A DNA stretch of 64,000 nt. It comes from Methylosinus sp. C49 (lineage in GTDB: Bacteria > Pseudomonadota > Alphaproteobacteria > Rhizobiales > Beijerinckiaceae). Numbering within the stretch: the first letter of the stretch is position 1; each line of letters starts with the position of its first letter. Both the position numbers and the translations under genes were made by a program. The notes under the pieces were generated by a model. The model had not been told where the DNA came from. It saw nothing but the letters and a program-made list of their open reading frames with translations, and ran no database searches. Shown one piece after another: positions 7,787-16,980 of this stretch. The DNA lies in the NCBI RefSeq assembly GCF_009936375.1, contig NZ_AP022332.1, positions 496,001 to 560,000 on the forward strand, read 5' to 3'.

Positions 7787-8674
7787 TCACGCGCGCTTCA
7801 GCACGGCGGCGACGGCGGAGCCGAACTCGGCCGGGCTCGGCGCCACGGCGAGGCCGTAGGACTTCATGATCTCGGTCTTCTCCGCGGCGCTGTCGCCGGT
7901 CGCCGAGATGATGGCGCCCGCATGGCCCATGCGGCGGCCCTTGGGCGCGGTGAGGCCGGCGACGAAGCCGACCACCGGCTTGGAGAAATTCTCCTTGATC
8001 CAGGCCGCGGCCTCGGCCTCCTGCGGACCGCCGATCTCGCCGATGATGAGCACGGCTTCCGTCTCCGGGTCCTGATCGAACAGCACGAGATGATCGAGGA
8101 AGGACGAGCCGTTGATGGGATCGCCGCCGATGCCGACCGAGGTCGAGATGCCGAGCCCGAGCTCCTTCAGCTGCGAGGCCGCCTCATAGCCGAGCGTGCC
8201 GGAGCGCGAGATGAGGCCGACGTTGCCCTGCTTGTAGATGTGGCCGGGCATGATGCCGAGCATGGCCTTGCCGGGGCTGATGATGCCGGCGCAGTTCGGC
8301 CCGACCATCATCGGCCGGCGCTCGCGCGGATAGCGCAGGAAATAGCGCTTCACGCGCATCATGTCCTGAGCCGGAATGCCATCGGTGATGGAGCAGATGA
8401 GATGAATGCCGGCGTCCGCCGCCTCCATGATCGCGTCGGCCGCGAATGGCGGGGCCACGAAAGTGATGCTGGTGGTCGCGCCGGTCTGCTTCACCGCCTC
8501 GCGCACCGTGTCGAAGATCGGCACGCCATGCACGGTCTTCCCGCCTTTGCCCGGAGTGACGCCGGCGACGACATTCGTGCCGTAGTCGATCATCTCCTTG
8601 GCGTGAAAGCTGCCCTTGTCGCCGGTGATGCCCTGGACGAGGATGGGCGTTTTTTCGTCGATGAGAATGCTCAT
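7787..8674 (-). CDS. mtkB: Malate-CoA ligase (malate thiokinase), alpha subunit
   Basis: Subunit of the ATP-dependent enzyme that makes malyl-CoA from malate, the substrate of MclA. The 295 residues match the succinyl-CoA synthetase alpha type. A CoA-binding Rossmann region begins [27 protein letters not shown] is present, and [10 protein letters not shown] contains the phosphorylated histidine. The gene starts 22 bases after mtkA and shares its operon. Malate rather than succinate is inferred from placement between mtkA and ppc in a serine-cycle cluster. Confidence 0.93.
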   Translation of the reverse strand: MSILIDEKTPILVQGITGDKGSFHAKEMIDYGTNVVAGVTPGKGGKTVHGVPIFDTVREAVKQTGATTSITFVAPPFAADAIMEAADAGIHLICSITDGIPAQDMMRVKRYFLRYPRERRPMMVGPNCAGIISPGKAMLGIMPGHIYKQGNVGLISRSGTLGYEAASQLKELGLGISTSVGIGGDPINGSSFLDHLVLFDQDPETEAVLIIGEIGGPQEAEAAAWIKENFSKPVVGFVAGLTAPKGRRMGHAGAIISATGDSAAEKTEIMKSYGLAVAPSPAEFGSAVAAVLKRA

Positions 8675-8696
8675 TGTTTCCTCCCGGCCTCGCCGC

Positions 8697-9866
8697 TCAC
8701 TTCACGGAGCGCCAAGCGGCGACGGCCTTTTGGGCGGCGTCGGCCAGCGAATCGGCGGTGATGACATTGATGCCGCTCTCGTCGAGCAGCTTGCGGCCGG
8801 CCTCGACATTGGTGCCGGCGAGACGCACGACGAGCGGCGCAGTGATGTTGGTCGCCTTCACCGCGTCGACGACGCCTTGCGCGACCCAGTCGCAGCGATT
8901 GATGCCGGCGAAGATGTTGACGAGCACCACCTTCACATTGGCGTCGGAGAGCACGAGACGGAACGCCGTCGCGACGCGCTCGGCCGAGGCGCCGCCGCCG
9001 ACGTCGAGGAAGTTCGCCGGATTGCCGCCGGCGTGCTTGATCATGTCCATCGTCGCCATCGCGAGGCCCGCGCCATTGACGATGCAGCCGATCTCGCCGT
9101 CGAGGCCGATGTAGTTGAGCGAATGCTCGAGCGCCTGCGCCTCGCGCGGGTCGGACTGCGAGGGATCGTTCATGTCGACGATGTTGCGGCGACGGAAGAG
9201 AGCGTTGTCGTCGAAGGACATTTTCGCGTCGAGCGCGAGAACCTTGTCGTCCTTGGTGACGACCAGCGGATTGATCTCCAGCATGGTCGCGTCATTGTCG
9301 CGGAAGGCGCGATAGGCGCCGAGGATCGACTGAACCGCGCGCGACACCTGCTTGAGATTGAGGCCGAGCTGAAAGGCCAGCTCGCGCGCCTGGAAGGGCA
9401 GCAGGCCGACGGCCGGCTCGACGATGACCTGGAGAATGGCGTCGGGATCGGTCTTGGCGATCTCCTCGATCTCCATGCCGCCATGCTTGGAGGCGATGAC
9501 GCGCACGCGCTCGAGCTTGCGGTCGAGGACGAAGCCGAGATAGAGCTCGCGCTCATAGGGGTCGGCGAGTTCGACATAGACGCGCTGCACCGGCTTGCCT
9601 TCCGGCCCGGTCTGCTTGGTGACGAGACGCTTGCCGAGCAATTCGCGCGCGGCCTGCTGAACCTCGTGATAGGTGCGGCACAGCTTGACGCCGCCCGCCT
9701 TGCCGCGCGCGCCGGCGTGAATCTGCGCCTTCACCACCCAATGCGAGCCGCCGAGCTCGGTCGCCGCGTAAACGGCCTGATCGGGGCTGAAAGCGACGGT
9801 GCCGGGGGGCACCGCGACGCCGCAGCTCGCCAATAATTCTTTGGCTTGATACTCATGGACGTCCAT
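8697..9866 (-). CDS. mtkA: Malate-CoA ligase (malate thiokinase), beta subunit
   Basis: ATP-grasp subunit of malate thiokinase, 389 residues, beginning [17 protein letters not shown] as in SucC-type proteins. It shows ATP-grasp features ([18 protein letters not shown] near residues 45-62) and the ligase domain [16 protein letters not shown] followed by [22 protein letters not shown] ribosome-binding region precedes the ATG. It lies directly downstream of fchA (44-bp gap) and upstream of mtkB. Confidence 0.93.
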   Translation of the reverse strand: MDVHEYQAKELLASCGVAVPPGTVAFSPDQAVYAATELGGSHWVVKAQIHAGARGKAGGVKLCRTYHEVQQAARELLGKRLVTKQTGPEGKPVQRVYVELADPYERELYLGFVLDRKLERVRVIASKHGGMEIEEIAKTDPDAILQVIVEPAVGLLPFQARELAFQLGLNLKQVSRAVQSILGAYRAFRDNDATMLEINPLVVTKDDKVLALDAKMSFDDNALFRRRNIVDMNDPSQSDPREAQALEHSLNYIGLDGEIGCIVNGAGLAMATMDMIKHAGGNPANFLDVGGGASAERVATAFRLVLSDANVKVVLVNIFAGINRCDWVAQGVVDAVKATNITAPLVVRLAGTNVEAGRKLLDESGINVITADSLADAAQKAVAAWRSVK

Positions 9867-9910
9867 GTTTCCTCTCCCCTTGCAGTTTTATCGCCGGCTC
9901 GAGAGTGAAA

Positions 9911-10540
9911 TTACGAGCCGATCTTGTCTCTCACGACCTTGTAGACGGCTTCGGTCTTCTCGGCGGCGGCGGCCAGCAGAGCCTCGACCTCGCCGATCTG
10001 TTTCTCTGCGAACTCGCGATCCTTGATCGCCTTTGCATTGATGTAGACGTTGAGCGCGGCGCTCCGCAATCCGGCATTGGCCGCGAGGACGGCGACGCCG
10101 GCGTCGCTGATAACGTTGAGATTGCCCTTGTCGGCGACAGCCTCGGAGAGGACGATCACCTCGAAGCAGGCCTTCACGGCGCGCAGCGGCGCGAGCGTGG
10201 CGTCCTTCAGCGCGACCTGAATGGCGGCCGTGCGCACAGCCTTGTCCTCATCGGTAGCGCGCGGCAGTCCGTAAGCGCCCATCACGGAATTGAAGGCGAC
10301 GACATCTTCGTCGATCGCCGCGGTCAGCTCGGCGCGGACGCGCTCGGCTTCTGCTCGCGCAGCTTTGAGATCTTCCTCGACGGCTTCGTAATTCTTCTTG
10401 CCGATGGTGAGATTGGCGACCATCGACACCAGCGCCGCGCCGATCGCGCCCATCACCGCAGCGGCGCCGCCGCCGCCCGGCGTCGGACGCTCGCTGGCGA
10501 GATCGTCGAGAAATTTGCCGATCGTTTCGTCCTTGGTCAT
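9911..10540 (-). CDS. fchA: Methenyltetrahydrofolate cyclohydrolase
   Basis: Hydrolyses 5,10-methenyl-tetrahydrofolate to 10-formyl-tetrahydrofolate (reversibly), linking MtdA and FtfL. The 209-residue product is of the formiminotransferase-cyclodeaminase family, starting MTKDETIGKFLDDLASERPTPGGGG and continuing AAVMGAIGAALVSMVANLTIG, the usual folate-binding start. I prefer 10540 because longer in-frame extensions do not resemble the family and run into mtdA. The gap to mtdA is 17 bases. Confidence 0.93.
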   Translation of the reverse strand: MTKDETIGKFLDDLASERPTPGGGGAAAVMGAIGAALVSMVANLTIGKKNYEAVEEDLKAARAEAERVRAELTAAIDEDVVAFNSVMGAYGLPRATDEDKAVRTAAIQVALKDATLAPLRAVKACFEVIVLSEAVADKGNLNVISDAGVAVLAANAGLRSAALNVYINAKAIKDREFAEKQIGEVEALLAAAAEKTEAVYKVVRDKIGS

Positions 10541-10557
10541 TCTCGTCGATCCTCGGG

Positions 10558-11418
10558 TCAGGCGTTGGCCTTTGCTTGCGCGTAGATTTCCTCGGCGTCG
10601 AGCACCTTGTCGGACGACTCGAACAGCTGGCCGATGCAGGCGCGATGCAGCTTCAGCTTCAAGCCGCCGACGCCGAGCGCGCCGATGACGATCTTGCCGT
10701 GACGCTCCTTGGCCTTGTCGGTCGCCTCGACGCCGCCGATGCCGAGCGGCGGCTGCGCATTGACGTCGGCGAGCAGCTCGATCGTCGGATCGTTCTGCCA
10801 ATCCTTCTCTTCCAGCAGTTGCACGCCGATGGCGCCCGCCGCGAAGACGATATTGGTTCCCTTCACCGCCGCGGCGCGGGCGGCGTTATCGACCGCCTCG
10901 ATCGCGGTGGGCGTGAAGCCGAAACGCTCCTGCAGCGCAGCGGCCGCAGCGTCGGCGCGCGACTTCTGGCGCGAGGTGATGGCGACCTCGGCGCCCTCCG
11001 AATGCAGGAAGGCGGCGGCGCGCAGACCCACAGGGCCGGTGCCGGCCAGCACGGTGGCCTTCTTGCCAGCGAGCGGCTTGGCCTTGGCGAGCAGCGCCAC
11101 GCCAGCGGCGGCCGTCGTGTTGGAGCCGTTGGAGTCGAGCATCACGGAGACGCGGAAATTCGAGAAGAAGCGCTTGCGCACCGCTTTGAACAAGGTCTCG
11201 CCGGCGACCATATCGCCGCCGCCCACGAAGAGCGCGGTGAACTGCTTCTCCTTCGGACCGCGCGTGTAGATCGCGCCATCGACCAGCGCGCCGACATTCG
11301 CAGGCGTCACATTGGCGTAGCCGATGACATGATCCGCGCCGCCGTCATAGGCGACGACCGTGTCGAACACGCTCGGGACCGCATCGGTGTCGAGAAGGAA
11401 GAGCAGCTTTTGAGTCAT
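10558..11418 (-). CDS. mtdA: NADP-dependent methylenetetrahydromethanopterin/methylenetetrahydrofolate dehydrogenase
   Basis: Oxidises methylene-tetrahydrofolate (or methylene-H4MPT) with NADP; in methylotrophs it acts at the branch between assimilation and oxidation of C1 units. The 286 residues begin MTQKLLFLLDTDAVPSVFD. They include YTRGPKEK, VMLDSNGSNTTAAAGV and the nucleotide-binding VLAGTGPVGLRAAAFL, as in MtdA from methylotrophs. Start 11418 gives the expected length. It lies between hprA and fchA, the same order as in other serine-cycle bacteria. Confidence 0.94.
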   Translation of the reverse strand: MTQKLLFLLDTDAVPSVFDTVVAYDGGADHVIGYANVTPANVGALVDGAIYTRGPKEKQFTALFVGGGDMVAGETLFKAVRKRFFSNFRVSVMLDSNGSNTTAAAGVALLAKAKPLAGKKATVLAGTGPVGLRAAAFLHSEGAEVAITSRQKSRADAAAAALQERFGFTPTAIEAVDNAARAAAVKGTNIVFAAGAIGVQLLEEKDWQNDPTIELLADVNAQPPLGIGGVEATDKAKERHGKIVIGALGVGGLKLKLHRACIGQLFESSDKVLDAEEIYAQAKANA

Positions 11419-11445
11419 AGCAGTTCCTGTGAAAGGCTGTCCGTC

Positions 11446-11468
11446 ATGGCCGGGCTCGTCCCGGCCAT
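11446..11468. repeat. REP-like hairpin between hprA and mtdA
   Basis: ATGGCCGGG pairs with CCCGGCCAT around CTCGT. The wording (TCATGGCCGGGC, then CCCGGCCATCCACG) is the kind of dispersed palindromic element often seen in Rhizobiales genomes. It sits about 30 bases upstream of the mtdA start on the leftward transcript. Confidence 0.5.
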
Positions 11469-11564
11469 CCACGCCACGAGGCCACGCAAGGCGCCCGACA
11501 TGCGCCGAGTCATTCCCGTTTCGTCTCGACCGCTCCGCGACCGGGCGCGAGACTGCGACTGCGT

Positions 11565-12506
11565 TTACGCCGTCACCAGATTACGCGGCGCGCCGGCGAC
11601 GAAAGCGTCGACATTGTCGATCAGCTGATCGGCCAGCACCTGCATCGCTTCCCTAGAGGCCCAGGCGACATGCGGCGTGACGATGAGATTGGGGATCGTC
11701 GGATCGAGCAGAATATTGCCCTGCTTGGGCGGCTCGACGGTCAGCACGTCGAAGCCGGCGCCGGCGATGACGCCATTGCGCAGCGCATCGGCGAGCGCCT
11801 GCTCGTCGACGATGCCGCCGCGCGCGGTGTTGATGATGATCGACGTCTTCTTCATCGAGGCGAGCTCTTTCGCGCCGATGAGATTCTTCGTCTGCGGCGT
11901 CAGCGGCAGATTGAGCGTCACGACATCGGCCTCGCGCAGAATCGTCGGAATGTCGACGATGCCGGGGCCGGGAACGACATCATTGATGAGCAGCTTCATG
12001 CCCAGCGCCTCGGCGCGCGTCGCGATCGACTTGCCGAGCGCGCCATAGCCGATGATGCCGAGCGTCGAGCCGGCGATGTCATAGATCGGATAGTCGAAAT
12101 AGCAGAACTGGCTCGCCTCCTGCCAACGGCCGCGGCGCACCGAATCCACATAGTTCACGAGATTGCGGCGCAGCGCGAAGATCAGCGCGATCACATGCTC
12201 GGGAAGCGTGTTGTAGGCGTAATTGCGGATGTTGGAGACGGTGATTCCATTGGCCGTCGTATAGGCCTTGTCGATCACGTCGGTGCCCGTCGCGGCGACC
12301 GCGATCAGCTTCAGGTCGGGAAGCTGCTTCAGCGCGTCCTCACGCAGCGGCACCTTATTGGTGATGGCGATGGTCGCGCCCTTCAGGCGCTCGACGACAT
12401 CGGCCGGAGAGCTCTGCGCATATTCCGTATAGTCGTGCGGGAAATTCGGCTTGCGCAAATTGGCGTCGAGCGTCTCGCGATCGAGAAAGACGATTTTGTG
12501 CGACAT
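11565..12506 (-). CDS. hprA: Hydroxypyruvate reductase (NADH-dependent D-2-hydroxyacid dehydrogenase)
   Basis: Reduces hydroxypyruvate to glycerate in the serine cycle. The 313-residue protein has the D-isomer 2-hydroxyacid dehydrogenase fold. LGIIGYGALGKSIATRAEALG is the NAD-binding glycine motif, NTARGGIVDE holds the catalytic Arg, and VTPHVAWAS holds the catalytic His. The start at 12506 (MSHKIVFLDRETLDANLRKP) has GGAAG 9 bases upstream. It is separated from sga by a 30-bp palindrome. Confidence 0.94.
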   Translation of the reverse strand: MSHKIVFLDRETLDANLRKPNFPHDYTEYAQSSPADVVERLKGATIAITNKVPLREDALKQLPDLKLIAVAATGTDVIDKAYTTANGITVSNIRNYAYNTLPEHVIALIFALRRNLVNYVDSVRRGRWQEASQFCYFDYPIYDIAGSTLGIIGYGALGKSIATRAEALGMKLLINDVVPGPGIVDIPTILREADVVTLNLPLTPQTKNLIGAKELASMKKTSIIINTARGGIVDEQALADALRNGVIAGAGFDVLTVEPPKQGNILLDPTIPNLIVTPHVAWASREAMQVLADQLIDNVDAFVAGAPRNLVTA

Positions 12507-12587
12507 TTTTGCTGCTTCCCCCGAAGTCGCTCGGCCGTTTCGGCTCGACATTTTGCGACGTCAATCGTCGCGCCTCGTATTGAAGAA

Positions 12588-12617
12588 GCGGCCTCGCCCT
12601 CGCGAGGGCGAGGCCGC
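12588..12617 (-). terminator. Perfect 30-bp palindrome just after sga
   Basis: GCGGCCTCGCCCTCG (12588-12602) is followed directly by its exact reverse complement (12603-12617). It begins 6 bases past the sga stop on the leftward transcript and is followed by CTTCTTCAATAC. It resembles a partial terminator or an mRNA-stabilising 3' hairpin that would lower hprA relative to sga. Confidence 0.65.
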
Positions 12618-12623
12618 GAAACA

Positions 12624-13817
12624 TCAGACCTGGAGGATCGGATTGGCGCGATAGACGGCCTGGGCCGCCGCGACGCCGCTGCCGGCCGTGACCGGAATGC
12701 CGACGTCGAGCATCGCCATTTCCGCGCCCGCGATGGCGCCGAGCAGCATCAGCTCGTTGAGATCGCCGAGATGGCCGATGCGGAACACCTTGCCGGCGAC
12801 CTTGTTGAGGCCGGCGCCGAGCGCGAGATTGTAGCGCTTATAGGCGATCTCGATGACCTTGGCGGCGTCGAAGCCTTCCGGCACCACGATCGCGGTCACA
12901 GTGTCGGAGTTCCACTTGGCTTCCTTGGCGCAGGGCTTGAGGCCCCAGGCCGCGACCGCGGCGCGCACGCCCTCGGCGAGATGGTGATGACGCGCATAGA
13001 CCTGATCGAGGCCTTCCTCGAACAGAACATTGAGCGACTCGCGCAGGCCGTAGAGCAGCGGCAGCGCCGGCGTGTAGGGGAAGTAGCCGGTGGCGTTCGC
13101 CTTCACATGATCCTGGAAGTCGAAATAGGCGCGATGCAGCTTGGCGGTCTCGCCGGCCTTCAGCGCCTTCTGGCTGACGCTCATGATGGCGAGGCCGGCC
13201 GGCAGCATGAAGCCCTTCTGCGAGCCGGAGACGGCGACGTCGACGCCCCACTCGTCCTGCTTGAAGTCCAGCGAGCCGACCGAGGACACGCCGTCGACGA
13301 ACAGCATGGCCGGATGCTTGGCGTTGTCGATCGCCTTGCGCACGGCGCCGATGTCCGAGGTCACGCCCGTGGCGGTCTCGTTATGCGTGGCGAAGACGGC
13401 CTTGATCTCGTGATTCTTGTCGGCCTTCAGCGTCTCTTCGATGCGGTCGGGATTGTTGCCGACGCCCCACTCCTCGTCCTGCTCGATCACATCGAGGCCG
13501 ATGCGCTTGGCGAGGTCGATCCAAAGATGGGTGAACTGGCCGAAGCGCTGCGCGATGACCTTGTCGCCGGGCGACAGAGTGTTGGTGATCGCCGCTTCCC
13601 AGCCGCCGGTGCCCGAAGCCGGGAAGATGAAGGCCTGAGCGCTCTCGGTCTTGAAGACCTTCTTGAGCTGGGTGAACAGCGGCAGCGTCAGCTCGGGGAA
13701 CTTCGGCGAACGATGATCCTCGGAGACGACATTCATCGCGCGCAGGATACGATCGGGAATATTGGTCGGGCCCGGAACGAACAGAAAATTGCGGCCCGGA
13801 ATTCTGGAATTCGACAT
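12624..13817 (-). CDS. sga: Serine-glyoxylate aminotransferase
   Basis: Transfers the amino group of serine to glyoxylate, giving hydroxypyruvate and glycine. The 397-residue class V PLP enzyme has FVPGPTNIPDRILRAM near the N-terminus, FPASGTGGWEAAITN, HNETATGV, FVDGVSSVGSLD and the PLP lysine in VSGSQKGFMLP. I chose 13817 because AAGGGAG lies 8 bases upstream; a start at 13841 would add eight residues without family support. It lies downstream of ftfL and upstream of hprA. Confidence 0.93.
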   Translation of the reverse strand: MSNSRIPGRNFLFVPGPTNIPDRILRAMNVVSEDHRSPKFPELTLPLFTQLKKVFKTESAQAFIFPASGTGGWEAAITNTLSPGDKVIAQRFGQFTHLWIDLAKRIGLDVIEQDEEWGVGNNPDRIEETLKADKNHEIKAVFATHNETATGVTSDIGAVRKAIDNAKHPAMLFVDGVSSVGSLDFKQDEWGVDVAVSGSQKGFMLPAGLAIMSVSQKALKAGETAKLHRAYFDFQDHVKANATGYFPYTPALPLLYGLRESLNVLFEEGLDQVYARHHHLAEGVRAAVAAWGLKPCAKEAKWNSDTVTAIVVPEGFDAAKVIEIAYKRYNLALGAGLNKVAGKVFRIGHLGDLNELMLLGAIAGAEMAMLDVGIPVTAGSGVAAAQAVYRANPILQV

Positions 13818-13934
13818 GTCTAGGGCTCCCTTCGAGCTCATCGGTTCGAGTTTGTTTTCGTTGGACGCTGGCGACGAGGCCCGGCGCCCGTTGCTTCTTC
13901 CCGCGGCGGCCGCGCTCAGAGCCGGCTCCGATCA

Positions 13935-13954
13935 CTCGAACGAGATCGTTCGAG
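13935..13954 (-). terminator. Hairpin downstream of ftfL
   Basis: CTCGAACGA (13935-13943) and TCGTTCGAG (13946-13954) form a 9-bp stem with a two-base spacer. It lies 12 bases past the ftfL stop. A second palindrome AGAGCGCTCT overlaps the stop region. No strong T-run follows, so termination may be partial. Confidence 0.5.
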
Positions 13955-13965
13955 CGAAGAGCGCT

Positions 13966-15690
13966 CTAGAACAGGCCGGCGATCCGCCCGTCCGCGCCGA
14001 CCTCGATATTATTGGCGGCGGGAACCTTGGGCAGGCCCGGCATGGTCATGATGTCGCCGCAGACGACGACGACGAATTCCGCGCCCGCCGACAGCCGCAG
14101 CTCGCGCACCGGAATCACATGACCCGAGGGCGCTCCCTTGGCGTTGGCGTCGGTCGAGAAGCTGTATTGCGTCTTGGCGATGCAGACCGGCAGGTGGCCG
14201 AAGCCCTCTTTCTCCAGCTCCGCGAAGCGCGTCTTCACCGACGGATCGAGCGCGATATCCGAAGCGCCATAGAGCTCGCGGGCGATGGTGCGCACCTTCT
14301 CGACGAGCGGCAGATCGTCGGCGTAGAGCGGCTTGAACTGCGACGGCTTGGTCTCGATCGTCGAGACGACCTTATGGGCGAGCTCCGCCGCGCCCGGACC
14401 GCCCGAGCCCCAATGATCGGCGAGCACGCAATCGACGCCCTCGGCCTCGGAAAGCTTCTGCAGCAGATCGATCTCCGCCTGCGTGTCGGTGCTGAAGCGG
14501 TTGACGGAGACGATCACCGGCACGCCGAACTTCTGCACATTGGCGATATGGCGCTTCAGATTGGCGAAGCCCTTCTCGAGCGCCGCGACATTCTCGACCT
14601 TCAGATCGTCCTTGGCGACGCCGCCATGCATCTTCAGCGCGCGAATTGTCGCGACGATGACGGTGACGTCCGGCTTGATTCCGGCCTTGCGGCATTTGAT
14701 GTCGAAGAACTTCTCCGCGCCGAGATCGGCGCCGAAGCCGGCTTCCGTCACCACATAATCGGCGAGCTTCAGCGCCGCCTTGGTGGCGATGACCGAATTG
14801 CAGCCATGCGCGATATTGGCGAAAGGCCCGCCATGGATGAAGGCCGGGTTGTTCTCGAGCGTCTGCACCAGATTGGGGGCGATGGCGTCCTTCAGCAGCG
14901 CGGCCATCGAGCCCTGCGCCTTCAGCTCGGAGGCGCGAATGCTCTTCTTGTCGCGCGTCTGCGCGACGATGATGTCGCCGAGCCGGCGCTGAAGATCCTC
15001 GAGGCTGGTGGCGAGGCAGAAGATCGCCATCACCTCGGAGGCGACGGTGATGTCGAAGCCGTCCTCGCGCGGGAAGCCATTGGCCACGCCGCCGAGCGAG
15101 GAGACTATCGAGCGCAGCGAGCGGTCGTTCATATCCACGGCGCGGCGCCAGGAGATGCGGCGCGGATCGACGCCGAGCGAATTGCCCCAATAGACGTGAT
15201 TGTCGATGAGCGCGGAGAGCAGATTATTGGCCGCGCCGATGGCGTGGAAGTCGCCGGTGAAATGGAGATTGATGTCCTCCATCGGCACGACTTGTGCATA
15301 GCCGCCACCGGCGGCACCGCCCTTCACGCCGAAGCAGGGGCCGAGGCTCGGCTCGCGAAGGCACATGATGGCCTTCTTGCCGATGTGATTGAGCGCGTCG
15401 CCGAGGCCCACCGTGGTGGTCGTCTTGCCTTCGCCGGCGGGCGTCGGCGTGATGGCGGTGACGAGGATCAGCTTGCCGTCCGGGCGGTCCTGCAGGGAAT
15501 TGAGATAATCGAGGGAGATTTTCGCCTTGTAATGTCCGTAAGGCAACACATGTTCGGCGGGGATGCCGAGCTTCTCGCGGGCGACGTCGACGATCGGACG
15601 CATGGACGCCGCTTGAGAGATCTCGATATCGGATTTGGGAGAAAGATGCTGGTTGCCTTTCCCGCTGGCCGGGATGGACGTATCGGACAT
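13966..15690 (-). CDS. ftfL: Formate-tetrahydrofolate ligase
   Basis: ATP-dependent formation of 10-formyl-tetrahydrofolate from formate, the entry of formate carbon into the serine cycle. The 574 residues carry the P-loop [16 protein letters not shown], then [20 protein letters not shown] and [16 protein letters not shown], all family hallmarks. It ends [12 protein letters not shown]. It is some 17 residues longer at the N-terminus than typical. It is the first gene of the leftward serine-cycle cluster, with 660 bp of non-coding DNA upstream that should hold the main promoter. Confidence 0.95.
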   Translation of the reverse strand: MSDTSIPASGKGNQHLSPKSDIEISQAASMRPIVDVAREKLGIPAEHVLPYGHYKAKISLDYLNSLQDRPDGKLILVTAITPTPAGEGKTTTTVGLGDALNHIGKKAIMCLREPSLGPCFGVKGGAAGGGYAQVVPMEDINLHFTGDFHAIGAANNLLSALIDNHVYWGNSLGVDPRRISWRRAVDMNDRSLRSIVSSLGGVANGFPREDGFDITVASEVMAIFCLATSLEDLQRRLGDIIVAQTRDKKSIRASELKAQGSMAALLKDAIAPNLVQTLENNPAFIHGGPFANIAHGCNSVIATKAALKLADYVVTEAGFGADLGAEKFFDIKCRKAGIKPDVTVIVATIRALKMHGGVAKDDLKVENVAALEKGFANLKRHIANVQKFGVPVIVSVNRFSTDTQAEIDLLQKLSEAEGVDCVLADHWGSGGPGAAELAHKVVSTIETKPSQFKPLYADDLPLVEKVRTIARELYGASDIALDPSVKTRFAELEKEGFGHLPVCIAKTQYSFSTDANAKGAPSGHVIPVRELRLSAGAEFVVVVCGDIMTMPGLPKVPAANNIEVGADGRIAGLF

Positions 15691-16351
15691 TACAATTTCT
15701 CTCCCCTCGCAGAAAGCGTTTCGCCCGCCCTCGAAGATTTATCCGGGCCGAATGGCTTTGCCCCGCGCAGTGAAAATCCCTGCGCGCGCCGCCAACGGCC
15801 GTCGGGCCAAGACCGGGAAACCCGGTCTTCGCCGTCATTGTTCCGCGAAACTAGAACCTTCCGATAGTTTCATCAAGAACCACGGCTGGCGGACATCGGG
15901 CCCTGCGACATCGTCTCCTGCCTGCAAGACGCCGATCGATATCCGCGGCCCAGTGGCTATGGAGAGATCGAAATTCCTCGTCAAGCGAAAATATCGGGCG
16001 ATATAGCCCAGAGTTTCCGCGGAAATCGCGCGATTGCGGCGCTCTCCTCTTCGTTCGGAGAAGCGCCCGACTCGCTTCGCACATTCGAATAGCCGGGGCT
16101 GCTGGCCCACCCTTTGCCTATCCGATCAGAGGGCTCCAGATCGACTTGCATGGCGCGCACGCCGTGGCCGGATCGGCCCATATCAGTTTGAAAATCAACA
16201 TACGCAGGGGAAGATACAGTCGCTCGCGCCGACCCTCCAGATCGAAAGGAGCGTATAAGCTCGCGCGAGAAGGTCGCCGCGGCCCACCCGTACCCCTTCG
16301 AGCGGGGGAGGGGAGGGTCGCAAGACGAATGGGATAGCGCCTACCCGCCCG
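15691..16351. other. Non-coding region upstream of ftfL, with one hairpin
   Basis: About 660 bp separates ftfL and msrB, both on the minus strand. I see no convincing gene in it. It contains a perfect hairpin with arms AAGACCGGG (15809-15817) and CCCGGTCTT (15821-15829) around AAA. This is about 120 bases before the ftfL start and so probably in its 5' leader. The region should carry the promoter and regulator sites of the serine-cycle cluster, but I could not assign them. Confidence 0.5.
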
Positions 16352-16756
16352 TCATTCGGGAAAAAAAGTCAGGGCGAGGCCATTGATGCAATAGCGCAGG
16401 CCCGTGGGCGGCGGACCGTCGGGAAACACATGGCCGAGATGCGAGCCGCAGCGGCTGCAATGCACCTCGGTGCGGGTCATGCCATGGGAGTGATCGACGG
16501 AGGTGGCGATGGCGCCGTCGAGCGGATCGAAGAAGCTGGGCCAGCCGGTGCCGCTCGAGAATTTCTGGCGCGTGGCGAAGAGTGGCTGATCGCAGCCGGC
16601 GCAGGAGAACACGCCGGGGCGCTTCTCCTGATCGAGCGCGCAGCTGCCCGGCGGCTCCGTGCCATGGCGGCGCATGATGACATATTGATCGGGAGTGAGG
16701 CGCGCGCGCCACTCCTCCTCGGTGCGGGTGACGGGGAATTGATCTCCGCTGGTCAT
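16352..16756 (-). CDS. msrB: Peptide-methionine (R)-S-oxide reductase
   Basis: Repairs methionine-R-sulfoxide in proteins. The 134 residues show both zinc CxxC pairs (CAGC and CSRC), GTGWPSFF, SHLGHVFPDGPPPTGLRYCIN with the catalytic Cys, and the usual ending. The start at 16756 has GAGGA five bases upstream; longer in-frame extensions do not look like MsrB. The partner msrA is encoded far away at 48577-49170. Confidence 0.93.
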   Translation of the reverse strand: MTSGDQFPVTRTEEEWRARLTPDQYVIMRRHGTEPPGSCALDQEKRPGVFSCAGCDQPLFATRQKFSSGTGWPSFFDPLDGAIATSVDHSHGMTRTEVHCSRCGSHLGHVFPDGPPPTGLRYCINGLALTFFPE

Positions 16757-16980
16757 GGCGTCCTCCTCGAGAGCGTTCGGTTCGCCGCCGGCGACATGAC
16801 GAAGCTTATCGGGACCGGGCGTCACGGAGAAGATCGTTTCCGCGCCAATGGGGCAGATCCATGCGGAAAAGCGCGGCGCCCCGCCCGGAGGCCCCGCCTT
16901 CTTGGGCATGGCTTTATCGCGGAGGCCGGCGCAGAAATCTCTCGCGCCACGTCGAGGTGGCGAGAGTGGATGCGCGCCGC

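Noticed and set aside
15691-16351. Short ORFs upstream of ftfL on both strands
   Set aside because: No ribosome-binding sites at plausible starts, no recognisable domains and Arg/Ser-rich composition; treated as non-coding.
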